This document shows, piece after piece, positions 8,094-16,576 of a stretch of DNA of 64,000 nucleotides (position 1 is the first letter of the stretch; each line of letters begins with the position of its first letter). The DNA is from JBFHFS01 sp041583495. GTDB taxonomy: Bacteria > Bacteroidota > Bacteroidia > Bacteroidales > Marinilabiliaceae. The notes under the pieces are model-generated. The model was not told the DNA's origin. It did no database searches and saw nothing but the letters and a program-made list of their open reading frames with translations. A program made the position numbers and the translations under genes. Location: the NCBI GenBank assembly GCA_041583495.1, contig JBFHFS010000025.1:13280-77279 (forward strand). Reading direction: 5' to 3'.

Positions 8094-10096
8094 AAAAGGC
8101 GTTCCATCAGCCGGTCATCGGCTACCACCGGAAGGGTTACCCTTAGTCGGGGTTCTTTTTCCATCGCTCTTTTTATGGCAAAGAGGGCCCCTTCGTTGCG
8201 CGCCCAACTGCGGCGTGAGATGCCATTGTTCACGTCCCAGAATAACATGGACTCCAATTTATCCTGTGCTTCCGGGCTACCATCAATCACCAGTCCAAAA
8301 CCACCGTTAATCACTTCTCCCCAGCCCACGCCTCCACCATTATGAATACTCACCCAGGTAGCGCCCCTGAAAGCATCACCGATCACATTTTGCACCGCCA
8401 TATCGGCAGTAAATTTTGACCCATCATAAATATTGGAGGTTTCTCTGAAGGGACTGTCGGTACCCGACACATCGTGGTGATCGCGTCCCAACACGATGGG
8501 TGCGGTAATAACCCCCTGGCGAATGGCCTTATTAAAGGCCCTTGCAATCCGGGTTCTGCCCTCTGCATCGGCATATAAAATACGGGCCTGGGAGCCCACC
8601 ACCAGGTTGTTGGCCCCGGCCTCCCGAATCCAATGAAGGTTATCTTCCACCTGCCGACGAATCTCGTCAGGGGCTTCTTCCAGCATCTCCTCCAGCACCT
8701 CAGCGGCAATCCTGTCCGTTTCAGCCAGGTCGTCGGGATTATTTCCGGCACAGACCCATCGGAAGGGCCCAAAACCATAATCAAAAAACAGGGGGCCCAT
8801 AATATCCTGAACATAAGATGGGTATTTAAACCCGCCAGTGGACTTCAGCACGTCAGCGCCGGCGCGGCTGCTCTCAAGAAGAAAAGCATTCCCATAATCG
8901 AAGAAGTACATCCCTTGCCGGGTCAATGTATTGATAGCCGCCACCTGTCTGCGCAACGATTCCTGTACCACCTGTTTAAACAGGTCCGGATCTTCGACCA
9001 TCATATGGTTAGCCGCCTCAAAACTGTAGCCCACAGGGTAATACCCACCTGCCCATGGATTGTGCAACGAGGTTTGATCGGACCCAATTTCCACCTTCAC
9101 TTTTTCGCGGGCCAGGGCCTCCCATAAGTCAACAACATTCCCCTTATAAGCAATAGAGACCGTTTCTCCCGCCAACCGGGCGCTTTCAATACGCTTCATC
9201 ACCAGGCTAAGATCCTCCATCACCTCATCTACCCAGCCCTGTTGGTGCCGGATTTCAATGGCCTTTGGGTTCACCTCGGCAATGACACTAATACACCCGG
9301 CAATACGGGCAGCCTTTGGCTGAGCACCCGACATGCCGCCCAATCCCGAAGTGACAAAGAGTTTTCCACGACGATCGTTGTCGGCTATCCCCAGGCGTCG
9401 CAAGGCATTCATCACGGTGATGGTGGTGCCATGTACGATGCCCTGTGGGCCGATATACATAAAGGAGCCGGCGGTCATCTGCCCATACTGGGATACACCC
9501 AGGGCATTAAACCGCTCCCAGTGCTCGGGTTTGGAATAGTTGGGAACCACCATTCCATTGGTCACCACAACGCGAGGAGCATTGGCATGAGAGGGAAAGA
9601 GCCCCATCGGATGTCCCGAGTAGAGTACCAGGGTTTGTTCGTTGGTCATCGTGGCCAGATACTGCATGGCTAGCAGATACTGAGCCCAGTTTTGAAATAC
9701 GGCCCCATTCCCCCCGTAAGTAATGAGCTCGTGTGGGTGTTGTGCAACGGCAGGATCCAAATTATTGCAGATCATGAGCATGATCGCCGCTGCTTGCTTC
9801 GAACGGTGAGGAAAAGCATCGAGAGGTCGGGCACGCATCTCATAGGCAGGTCTAAAACGATACATGTAAATCCGGCCATAGGTTTCCAGCTCCTTCAGAA
9901 ACTCGGGGGCCAATACTTCATGAAACCCGGAGGGGAAATAACGCAAGGCATTCTTAAGCGCCAGCTTTTTCTCATCAATGGTCAGTAAATCTTTACGCCT
10001 GGGGGCATGATTCACGGAGCCGTCATAGGAACGAGGCAATGGCAACTTGTCGGGAATGCCCTCAAGAATGGCATTTTTAAAACCTGGGTGGGACAT
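8090..10096 (-). CDS. hutU: Urocanate hydratase HutU
   Basis: The 668-residue protein matches urocanase, which converts urocanate to imidazolonepropionate in histidine degradation using tightly bound NAD+ as electrophile. Visible family blocks are YGGNGAVFQNWAQ, LYSGHPMGLFPSH, GLGGMSGAQPKAA (NAD-binding) and GFGPFRWVCAGNN, in which Cys449 corresponds to the conserved active-site-region cysteine. It is about 100 residues longer than proteobacterial HutU, matching the longer form I know from Bacteroidota. No hutH, hutI or formiminotransferase gene is adjacent, so the rest of the pathway must lie elsewhere. The 4-base tail-to-tail overlap with the thioredoxin gene leaves no room for a terminator. 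Confidence 0.93.
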   Translation of the reverse strand: MSHPGFKNAILEGIPDKLPLPRSYDGSVNHAPRRKDLLTIDEKKLALKNALRYFPSGFHEVLAPEFLKELETYGRIYMYRFRPAYEMRARPLDAFPHRSKQAAAIMLMICNNLDPAVAQHPHELITYGGNGAVFQNWAQYLLAMQYLATMTNEQTLVLYSGHPMGLFPSHANAPRVVVTNGMVVPNYSKPEHWERFNALGVSQYGQMTAGSFMYIGPQGIVHGTTITVMNALRRLGIADNDRRGKLFVTSGLGGMSGAQPKAARIAGCISVIAEVNPKAIEIRHQQGWVDEVMEDLSLVMKRIESARLAGETVSIAYKGNVVDLWEALAREKVKVEIGSDQTSLHNPWAGGYYPVGYSFEAANHMMVEDPDLFKQVVQESLRRQVAAINTLTRQGMYFFDYGNAFLLESSRAGADVLKSTGGFKYPSYVQDIMGPLFFDYGFGPFRWVCAGNNPDDLAETDRIAAEVLEEMLEEAPDEIRRQVEDNLHWIREAGANNLVVGSQARILYADAEGRTRIARAFNKAIRQGVITAPIVLGRDHHDVSGTDSPFRETSNIYDGSKFTADMAVQNVIGDAFRGATWVSIHNGGGVGWGEVINGGFGLVIDGSPEAQDKLESMLFWDVNNGISRRSWARNEGALFAIKRAMEKEPRLRVTLPVVADDRLMERLF

Positions 10097-10114
10097 AATT
10101 TAAGGTTTTAATAA

Positions 10115-10141
10115 TGGGGGAAGTATATAAAACTTCCCCCA
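10115..10141 (-). terminator. Strong hairpin between the sorted protein gene and hutU
   Basis: TGGGGGAAGT (10115-10124) and ACTTCCCCCA (10132-10141) pair perfectly over 10 bases around a 7-base loop. It lies 72 bases past the stop of the upstream minus-strand gene and 18 bases before the hutU ATG. The tail toward hutU is only moderately T-rich, so it may be a terminator or a 5' UTR hairpin of hutU. Confidence 0.45.
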
Positions 10142-10212
10142 CATAATATTAACACCCGTGAAGTTACTCAGAAGAACCCACATATCCCATGACAAATTAC
10201 ACTTTGCCCCAC

Positions 10213-12513
10213 CTATTCTTTAACCACTTTCAATAAAGCTTTTTGGCTACCTGCCTCTATCCTGATTACATAAATCCCCTTGGGTCCTGGAACCGTTAAT
10301 TTCAGTTGATCCTGATTCCTATAGGTAACCCTCTTTATCAACCTGCCTTCCAAATCGAACAGCCCCACTTGGGTTTCAGATGGTCGCTCACCCAGTTTCA
10401 CCGTTATTTCCCCTTGCGTTGGATTGGGTGAAACAGTAATTGCCTGCTCAAAGGTATTCTCTAAAAGCCCCACGGTAGTCACCGTATAACAGACAGAGAT
10501 ATCCCGACAACCATCCTGGAAAACCTCAACGGCAAAACTACCATTTTGAGTGGGTGTAAAGACCGGGTTGGTTTCATCAACAACCGGCAAATTGCCATTG
10601 TCACAACTCACCCATTGAAAAGTGGCATTTGCTGCCAAAGCGGTGAGCACTTTTCCCTCCTGAAGAACGGAGGTATCCACCGTTTTCACCGTCAGGGTTA
10701 AGTTAACCGTGCTGTCGCAACCCGTTACCGACTGGAATACTTCGGTATAAAAGCCACTTTCGGAAAGGGTTTGAGTGCCGAAGGTGTAGGGCAACTCCGA
10801 AGAGCAGATAGCAACCGTTTCATCTTCATTGAATACCGGATTCACCGTCAGCGTTAGGTTAACCGTGCTGTCGCAACCCGTTACCGACTGGAACACTTCG
10901 GTATAAAAGCCACTTTCGGAAAGGGTTTGTGTGCCGAAGGTGTAGGGCAATTCCGAAGAGCAGATAACAACCGTTTCATCTTCATTGAATACCGGATTCA
11001 CCGTCAGTATCAGGACCACGGTACTGTCGCGACCATCGTCCATGGTGAATATCTCTTTATACTCGCCAGCTGCAGCGAGCGACTGTGCACCAAAATCATA
11101 CATATCTCCCTCACAGATGGAGACCTCAACGGTATCCAATATTTCCAACGCGGCCGTCACCACCCAATCCCTGGTTAACACCCCATCACTCAGCCGGTAG
11201 GCCACCGGGCTGCTAAAATCATTAACGGTAACCTCCGATGTTTGGGGTATTTCGCCAACCTGGATATCTGTTACATCGGAAGTGGCAGCAAAGGAAGCCA
11301 CCAAAGTTTCCAGATCGGTACCGCTTTTAAGCGTTAGCTGAACAGTGCCGGACACTCCGTTAATATCAGCGGGGGCGGCTTGTTCATCAAATTCGAACCG
11401 TGTCAGGGAAAGAGGGGTCGCCACTTCACGTATCTTAATCATCCCATCCCCGCTATCGGTATAGACGGCATAAAATACACTACCCGCCTCAACCGCAGAA
11501 ACGACAGCATTTTTTACCTCCACATTTTCATATATATGCCCCAATTCATTATACTCCGTAAACAAATTGGCACTGTTTTTCCCTCCTACAGCCTCATTGG
11601 TACCATTGGCGCACATCGAGCTGACCGAGGAAGCAGAGACATCCCGCGTATTGGTAAAGCTAACCACCGAATTGCTGGCTGTTAATTCTGAAACTTTGAA
11701 CGTGCTTTCCTTATACAATGCCAAAACAGAAGTCCCATCAAATTCCAAATCGTATATTCCAAAAATATTAGAGGATGAGGCAGAGGTACCGCCATTGCCC
11801 AGATTTGACTTCACCACCACCGAATATTGCTTGTAATTTCCACCCATCCAGGTTTGATATTGGTATACCAGAGACAGGATATAATAATCCCCATTATCGG
11901 TTACTGCGATAAAGGATCCATGTTCAAAATATTCAGCATATCGGTCGGCGCCTCCGTAGTACTCTAAATACCCGTTATATATTAAGGTTATCGCAAAACT
12001 CCCGGTCGAATTCTCCGCTAACATAATGTCCTGACGGTCAGTGTAATTACCCACATTCCCCTTGGAATCGGTATAGGTAATGTAGGCAACCCCTGAATTG
12101 GTCACGTCAATATCCGGCCTTGAGCAAGTCCCGGCATTGAGGGATTCAATATATTCCACGGTGCTCCAGCCACTCTCAGTGCGCTTGAGATAAGCAATTT
12201 TGCCACCCGACGAAAAAACCACATGTGGATTTCCGGCATTATCCATGGCCATCCGGCCTTCGGTTCCCTCGCCAAGCAAGACTTCAACGTCCCATTCGCC
12301 GGAGGAACTCAGCCGGTTATAAAAGACTTCTCCATTTCTGGAATAAATCACATCGATGAAACTGGTCCCTGCGGCAGCATGCAACAAATCACCACTGACC
12401 ACCATCCCGGTGGCAGGCGATGAAAATGTTTTTCCGTTTAAAACCCACGGAAACAAAATCAAAAACAGAAGACCCAGAATTCCAGTTAAATTTTTTTCGT
12501 AAATCTTACTCAT
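10213..12513 (-). CDS. Secreted repeat protein with T9SS type A sorting domain
   Basis: The 766-residue protein has an N-terminal signal peptide (hydrophobic residues 11-26). Residues ~30-370 resemble a beta-propeller-like region of short ASP-/His-box-like strands. Residues ~375-455 look like a DUF5018-type cadherin-like domain (from LTRFEFDEQAAPADING). Two almost identical 52-residue repeats follow, preceded by a diverged third copy. An Ig/PKD-like segment with TFQWVSCDNG comes next, then a C-terminal T9SS type A sorting domain (SPNPTQGEITVKLGE ... GIYVIRIEAG). It should be exported by the T9SS and cleaved by PorU. The ligand or enzymatic role is unknown, and no catalytic motif was seen. Confidence 0.85.
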   Translation of the reverse strand: MSKIYEKNLTGILGLLFLILFPWVLNGKTFSSPATGMVVSGDLLHAAAGTSFIDVIYSRNGEVFYNRLSSSGEWDVEVLLGEGTEGRMAMDNAGNPHVVFSSGGKIAYLKRTESGWSTVEYIESLNAGTCSRPDIDVTNSGVAYITYTDSKGNVGNYTDRQDIMLAENSTGSFAITLIYNGYLEYYGGADRYAEYFEHGSFIAVTDNGDYYILSLVYQYQTWMGGNYKQYSVVVKSNLGNGGTSASSSNIFGIYDLEFDGTSVLALYKESTFKVSELTASNSVVSFTNTRDVSASSVSSMCANGTNEAVGGKNSANLFTEYNELGHIYENVEVKNAVVSAVEAGSVFYAVYTDSGDGMIKIREVATPLSLTRFEFDEQAAPADINGVSGTVQLTLKSGTDLETLVASFAATSDVTDIQVGEIPQTSEVTVNDFSSPVAYRLSDGVLTRDWVVTAALEILDTVEVSICEGDMYDFGAQSLAAAGEYKEIFTMDDGRDSTVVLILTVNPVFNEDETVVICSSELPYTFGTQTLSESGFYTEVFQSVTGCDSTVNLTLTVNPVFNEDETVAICSSELPYTFGTQTLSESGFYTEVFQSVTGCDSTVNLTLTVKTVDTSVLQEGKVLTALAANATFQWVSCDNGNLPVVDETNPVFTPTQNGSFAVEVFQDGCRDISVCYTVTTVGLLENTFEQAITVSPNPTQGEITVKLGERPSETQVGLFDLEGRLIKRVTYRNQDQLKLTVPGPKGIYVIRIEAGSQKALLKVVKE
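10688..10999 (-). repeat. Two tandem 156-bp coding repeats
   Basis: Units 10688-10843 and 10844-10999 are near-identical, with a few substitutions, and the period is exactly 156 bp (52 codons). Each encodes a module with SSELPYTFGTQTLSESGFY and a GCDSTVNLTLTV end. A diverged related unit follows at about 11000-11135. Confidence 0.9.
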
Positions 12514-12544
12514 AGCTAAATGTTTTTTTTTGGATTTATTAACT

Positions 12545-12552
12545 CAAATATA
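12545..12552 (-). promoter_or_regulatory. -7 box for the T9SS-sorted protein gene
   Basis: Read on the minus strand this is TATATTTG, a perfect TAnnTTTG, 31 bases upstream of the start codon at 12513. No clear -33 element is seen. Confidence 0.45.
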
Positions 12553-12931
12553 CATCCCACTCCATTTTTGAAGATTTAAATCGTAAATTTATCGCATCAA
12601 TCTGTACATTTTTTCACATAGTCGCATAAATCAGCGGGATGCGGATAAGGGAAATCATGTTGCTCCAGGTCCGATTTGCAAGGATTGCGCCGATAGTTGC
12701 ACTGGCCTCTAACGCCTATTTTCCAGGAAATAGAGGGGCTGATGCTGAATCCGATTTTTATCGGCGGGACACCGGGTGTTAAAATGACAGCTATTTTGGT
12801 ATGAAACAGCCATTTTTTTGCGAAGAGACAAAACTTGCCCGAATTCACGAAGACACACTTAAATGTTTTTATTGGGAGTTCCTCCCCATCGGATTAAGAG
12901 GCAACAGAGAAAAAAATGACATTCGGATAAA
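12553..12931. other. Intergenic region with dense short hairpins, no supported gene
   Basis: Upstream of both flanking genes lies a stretch of about 380 bases with a composition unlike typical AT-rich Bacteroidota promoters. Short palindromes are seen: CCGAT-ttt-ATCGG near 12750 and a CTATTT...AAATAG hairpin near 12717-12734. An 83-codon minus-strand reading frame (12597-12848) is open but has no recognisable features, and I do not call it a gene. The region may contain a dispersed intergenic repeat. Confidence 0.3.
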
Positions 12932-14119
12932 ATGATAATAGAATCAATTTTTGTATTGACTCCGATTTATGTGGCTTTATTTTGGGCCATCGTTTTCCTG
13001 ACCGGCCGGTATCAAGCCAATAAGCCGCGATATATCCTGGGGATTTTCATGGCGGTTGTAGCCATGGTTTATACTACTCATGCTGTTTTTTTTCAGGACT
13101 TAAAAGAGCTTTACCTTAAACTGGACAGTCTATATCTGTTTTCGGGTCTTTCGGTTTACCCTCTCTATTATATTTATGTACGCCTGCTCACTTGCGACCC
13201 TGAATTGAGAAGGGTTCATCTCCTTCACTTTCTTCCGGCAATATTATTAGGAACCGGTTTGTTTATTACAGAAATACTTTCGGATGAAACAGACAAAATG
13301 TTCTATTACCAACGGGTATTAATTGATTATCAATGGCCGGGATCGGAGACCCCCATTTTGGCAAGGACCTTATCAGCAATATATTTTTCAAGCAGGGTGG
13401 TATTTGGCCTTCAGGCGTTGGTGTATCTCATTCTGGGTTACCAACTGACCAGAAAATACGATCAACGTATTGCCAACTTCTACTCCAATCTGGAGGGACG
13501 GGAACTGGTATGGATTAAGTTGTTAACGGTAACTTTTCTAATTACTACAATTGTAAGCACGGTAGCCAATATTCTCGGGCGGGGAACATTCCTGGAGAAC
13601 AAATGGTTATTGGCCCTTCCCTCGATGGCATTTAGCAGCTTATTCTTCATCATTGGACTGCAAGGCAGCAAGCAGAATTTCACGGTTAAAGCCCTGGAAG
13701 AAGACGAAGAGAAAGAGATTGACCAACCAGTTACCAGAAAAAGCAGGAGCCAACTGCGAAACGAGAAGCTGAAAAGAGAGCTGATAAAATTGCTTGAGGA
13801 GGAAAAAATATATTTAAATCCCGAACTTAAAATAACAGAGTTGTGCCGGCTTCTCAACACCAATCGGACCTATTTGTCAGTCTTCATCAATCAGGAGTTT
13901 AAACTAAGTTTCAACGATTTAATCAATCGTCACCGGGTTAAACACGCCGTTTTGCTGCTTAAAACCGACACAAACGATCACTTTTCACTTTACGACATTG
14001 CGGTAGCCTCGGGTTTTGGTTCTGTAAGCTCCTTCAGCCGGGTCTTTAAGAACAATACAGGAGTCACGGTAAGTCACTATAAGAAAAACGGTTCGCCTCT
14101 ATCTTTTAGTGGCGTATAA
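12932..14119 (+). CDS. Membrane-anchored AraC-family transcriptional regulator
   Basis: The 395-residue protein has seven or so hydrophobic segments in residues 1-245 (first at 5-24) and a cytoplasmic AraC DNA-binding domain at about 280-390. The double helix-turn-helix is visible: ITELCRLLNTNRTYLSVFIN and then YDIAVASGFGSVSSFSRVFKNNTG. The linker (residues 250-275) is highly charged. This architecture is a Bacteroidota regulator type thought to sense signals through the membrane part; the ligand is unknown. Its last 21 bases overlap the end of the convergent ketolase-like gene. Confidence 0.88.
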   Translation: MIIESIFVLTPIYVALFWAIVFLTGRYQANKPRYILGIFMAVVAMVYTTHAVFFQDLKELYLKLDSLYLFSGLSVYPLYYIYVRLLTCDPELRRVHLLHFLPAILLGTGLFITEILSDETDKMFYYQRVLIDYQWPGSETPILARTLSAIYFSSRVVFGLQALVYLILGYQLTRKYDQRIANFYSNLEGRELVWIKLLTVTFLITTIVSTVANILGRGTFLENKWLLALPSMAFSSLFFIIGLQGSKQNFTVKALEEDEEKEIDQPVTRKSRSQLRNEKLKRELIKLLEEEKIYLNPELKITELCRLLNTNRTYLSVFINQEFKLSFNDLINRHRVKHAVLLLKTDTNDHFSLYDIAVASGFGSVSSFSRVFKNNTGVTVSHYKKNGSPLSFSGV

Positions 14120-14800
14120 ACGCCACCAGGGGGTGCCTGGTGAAGCATGATGCTCGTAGTGGTACCCAAAAAAGTAGCAACTGAAGAAGGCCCACACATG
14201 ATTTCTCTTTTGGGTGCGGGAACGGTAGGGCATCATTTCCCGGGCATGCGGCTGACGATGCGGCGCATATACGCCAAAATAAAACATCTGAAAAGTCGAC
14301 AAAAAAGCAGGCACAATCCAGAGGGTGACAAGCTGAATCTCTGTAAACCAGACCAGCAATACATTGAACAGCACTGCCATAATCACCAACTGCCAAAAAG
14401 TAATGTAGCGCCACATGAAGGTGAAATACCACACGAAAAAATTCTGCGACCGGGCGCAATAATCGGGATCTTCCGGAGTTCCGGGCATTTGATGATGTTT
14501 ATTATGATTGATCCTGAGCTTTTGAAACGACAATCCGGCATAGAAAAAGGTGGCAACGGTGCCTACCGTTTGGTTAATGGTTTTATGTCCGGGCCAAATG
14601 GTTCCATGCATGCCGTCGTGACCGGTAATGAACAAACCGGTAAACAGGTGCGCCTGAATAATGACGTGGAGAAACATCCAGGGATTGGAGCGTGAAACCT
14701 CTACAAAAAAAAGGCTGTACATCAGATGGGCCAGCCATAAGATTATTACAGCAAGTGCCATATAAAGGCCCTTATTGCCTTGATGAAAGGTTTTTTTCAT
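14099..14800 (-). CDS. CrtW-like beta-carotene ketolase / fatty acid desaturase superfamily protein
   Basis: The 233-residue integral membrane protein carries the three histidine boxes of the diiron desaturase/hydroxylase superfamily: HDGMH at 61-65, HNKHH at 99-103 and HYEHH at 214-218. The spacing, the PGTPEDPDY segment after box two and the HYEHH-x-SPGTPWWRL ending resemble CrtW carotenoid 4-ketolases more than acyl desaturases. CrtW introduces keto groups into beta-carotene-type rings in the membrane. No crtB, crtI or crtY is nearby, so the substrate is inferred. It could also be a fatty acid hydroxylase. It overlaps the AraC gene tail to tail by 21 bases. Confidence 0.72.
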   Translation of the reverse strand: MKKTFHQGNKGLYMALAVIILWLAHLMYSLFFVEVSRSNPWMFLHVIIQAHLFTGLFITGHDGMHGTIWPGHKTINQTVGTVATFFYAGLSFQKLRINHNKHHQMPGTPEDPDYCARSQNFFVWYFTFMWRYITFWQLVIMAVLFNVLLVWFTEIQLVTLWIVPAFLSTFQMFYFGVYAPHRQPHAREMMPYRSRTQKRNHVWAFFSCYFFGYHYEHHASPGTPWWRLYATKR

Positions 14801-15182
14801 TCTACTTCTCTTTTACCGGAACTCCACAGACAAACATCTGGAAATCATTCCAATATAGCAAATATTGTTTTATCCCTAAATCTCTGACCAAACCCTTCCC
14901 ATTTTTTTTCTTTGACAGAAAAGAACGGTTCATTGACCACCCTATCACAAAAGGCCTCCCGATGCCACCAAAACAAACAGGCTGATAGTAAAAGAAATAA
15001 AACAGGCTGAACGGTTAAAATCCTTTCCAGCAACAAAGGTTTTCACCCCCAAAAAAGGATCAGGGCAGGTTCCGGCCATCTTCGATAACAGATTCATGGA
15101 GTATGGATAAAAGCCCATCAATTAAAACAATTTTAATGTTTTGCCGTAGAAACAACAATCAGACAAAAAAAACAGATAAAAT
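14801..15182. other. 382-base AT-rich intergenic region
   Basis: It separates a minus-strand and a plus-strand gene. It contains a small palindrome ATTAAAA-caa-TTTTAAT at 15121-15137. A 63-codon minus-strand frame (14845-15036) shows no family features, and I see no supported gene or RNA. Confidence 0.3.
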
Positions 15183-16331
15183 ATGAACAAATTTTCTACA
15201 ATAATATTTCAAGTTGGGCTGGTCGCCCTGGTTTTAACGGCCTGTTCAACAGGTAAGAATGCCTTAAAAAGCGGGGACTATTATAGCGCTACCATTCAGG
15301 CAATTGAGCGTCTTCGTTCCAATCCTGACTCAAAAAACGCAAAATTGACTTTAGAGAGGAGCTATCCCTATGCTCTGGATTTCTATCAAAATAAGATTGA
15401 TGCCGCCTTATTAATGCAAGACCCTCTCAAATTCAGTAAAATTGTTGATTACTACTCCCTGTTGAACCGCCTGGCCGATGAAATTGACCGTTGTCCGGCG
15501 GCCAAGAACATTATTTCATCACCCAATCGATATTACACTCAAATTGCAAATGCCAAAAAACAAGGTGCAGAAGAGCGTTATCAATTAGGCAATGCAGCCT
15601 TAAAAATTGGCACACGTCAGGCTGCCAAAGAGGCCTATTATCATTTTGTAGAATGCAATAAATTTGAAAGTGGATATAAAGATGTAACCGATCTTCTTTT
15701 TCAGTCAAAATACGAGGCCACCCTCAATGTGCTCTTAGAACAAATCCCGGTGACCGGCTATGTGAATGAAATAAGCTCTGAGTTTTTCTACAATCAAGTA
15801 ATGGAATACCTCAAAAAAACACATACTACCGAGTTTGTTCGTTTCATGAATCCTCAGGAACTGGCAACAGAAAAAGCTCAACCCGATCAATACCTAAGGA
15901 TGAAATTTGAAGAATTCCAAATGGGACAGGTCTACGATAAGGAAACAACGACAGATGTGACACGCGACAGTGTTGTGGTAGGGCAGGTTACACTTGAGGA
16001 TGGCACAAAGCTGGATGCCTACAATACGGTTAAAGCCAAGCTAAAAACCAACCGACGTGAATTAAAATCTCTTGGTGTTCTGGATGTCATCCTGGTAGAC
16101 ACCTACAACAACCAGGTGATTGCTCAACGAAAATTCCCCGCCGAATACACGTGGTTCACCGAATGGGCCAGCTATTCAGGCGACGAAAGAGCCCTGTCCA
16201 GTGAGCAGAAGGCGATTACCTTACTCCAACCGGTTCCTCCTCCGGCTCCACAAGCTCTTTTCATCGATTTAACGAGGCCTATATTCAATCAGGTCACACC
16301 CTTTTTAGCAAATTACTTTGTTCGCCAATAA
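15183..16331 (+). CDS. Conserved-type lipoprotein of unknown function, TPR-like helices
   Basis: The 382-residue protein has a lipoprotein signal ending LTAC (Cys21), so it should be an outer- or inner-membrane-anchored periplasmic lipoprotein. Residues ~30-200 are helical and repeat-like, with a GDYYSATIQAIERLRSNP segment typical of TPR-like solenoids. The C-terminal half is beta-rich, including AEYTWFTEWASYSGDERAL. I do not recognise a named family. It stands alone between an AT-rich gap and the 16.3-16.6 kb repeat-like region. Confidence 0.75.
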   Translation: MNKFSTIIFQVGLVALVLTACSTGKNALKSGDYYSATIQAIERLRSNPDSKNAKLTLERSYPYALDFYQNKIDAALLMQDPLKFSKIVDYYSLLNRLADEIDRCPAAKNIISSPNRYYTQIANAKKQGAEERYQLGNAALKIGTRQAAKEAYYHFVECNKFESGYKDVTDLLFQSKYEATLNVLLEQIPVTGYVNEISSEFFYNQVMEYLKKTHTTEFVRFMNPQELATEKAQPDQYLRMKFEEFQMGQVYDKETTTDVTRDSVVVGQVTLEDGTKLDAYNTVKAKLKTNRRELKSLGVLDVILVDTYNNQVIAQRKFPAEYTWFTEWASYSGDERALSSEQKAITLLQPVPPPAPQALFIDLTRPIFNQVTPFLANYFVRQ

Positions 16332-16576
16332 GTAAGTCAGGCGCTGGTAGTTTCATGCTCTATCTCCCGGGTTGCAGTGTTCCAATATGATGCAGGGAAC
16401 ACTGCCCATCCAGAGAGGTCTCAAGACATTTAACCCTTCCCGGTGCCCGGGGTTGAAATCACCCTCCCATTGTGCAGTGACTGCCCTGGGAGAACCCGCT
16501 TGCCATAGCTGAGCACCTGGGGTAACCCGATGAAGGGACCAGCGTCTGTTCATGAGCTCCTTATCAAAACCACGAA
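16332..16576. repeat. Possible intergenic repeat element with 10-bp inverted repeat
   Basis: This gap is C/G-rich compared with the other gaps. It holds a perfect inverted repeat GCAGTGTTCC (16374-16383) / GGAACACTGC (16396-16405) with a 12-base loop, and further short complementary runs. An open 66-codon minus frame (16353-16553) has no protein features. The pattern resembles dispersed intergenic repeats, but copy number cannot be tested here. Confidence 0.35.

Noticed and set aside
10688..10999. Tandem repeats considered as CRISPR
   Set aside because: The period is 156 bp inside a protein-coding frame, with no spacers; it is not a CRISPR array.
12597..12848. 83-codon minus-strand open frame
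   Set aside because: It has no signal, domain or start context and lies in a hairpin-rich gap; I treat it as chance or part of a repeat.
14845..15036. 63-codon minus-strand open frame
   Set aside because: No recognisable features; AT-rich gap; open by chance.
16353..16553. 66-codon minus-strand open frame
   Set aside because: Composition looks like an intergenic repeat, not a protein; no start context.
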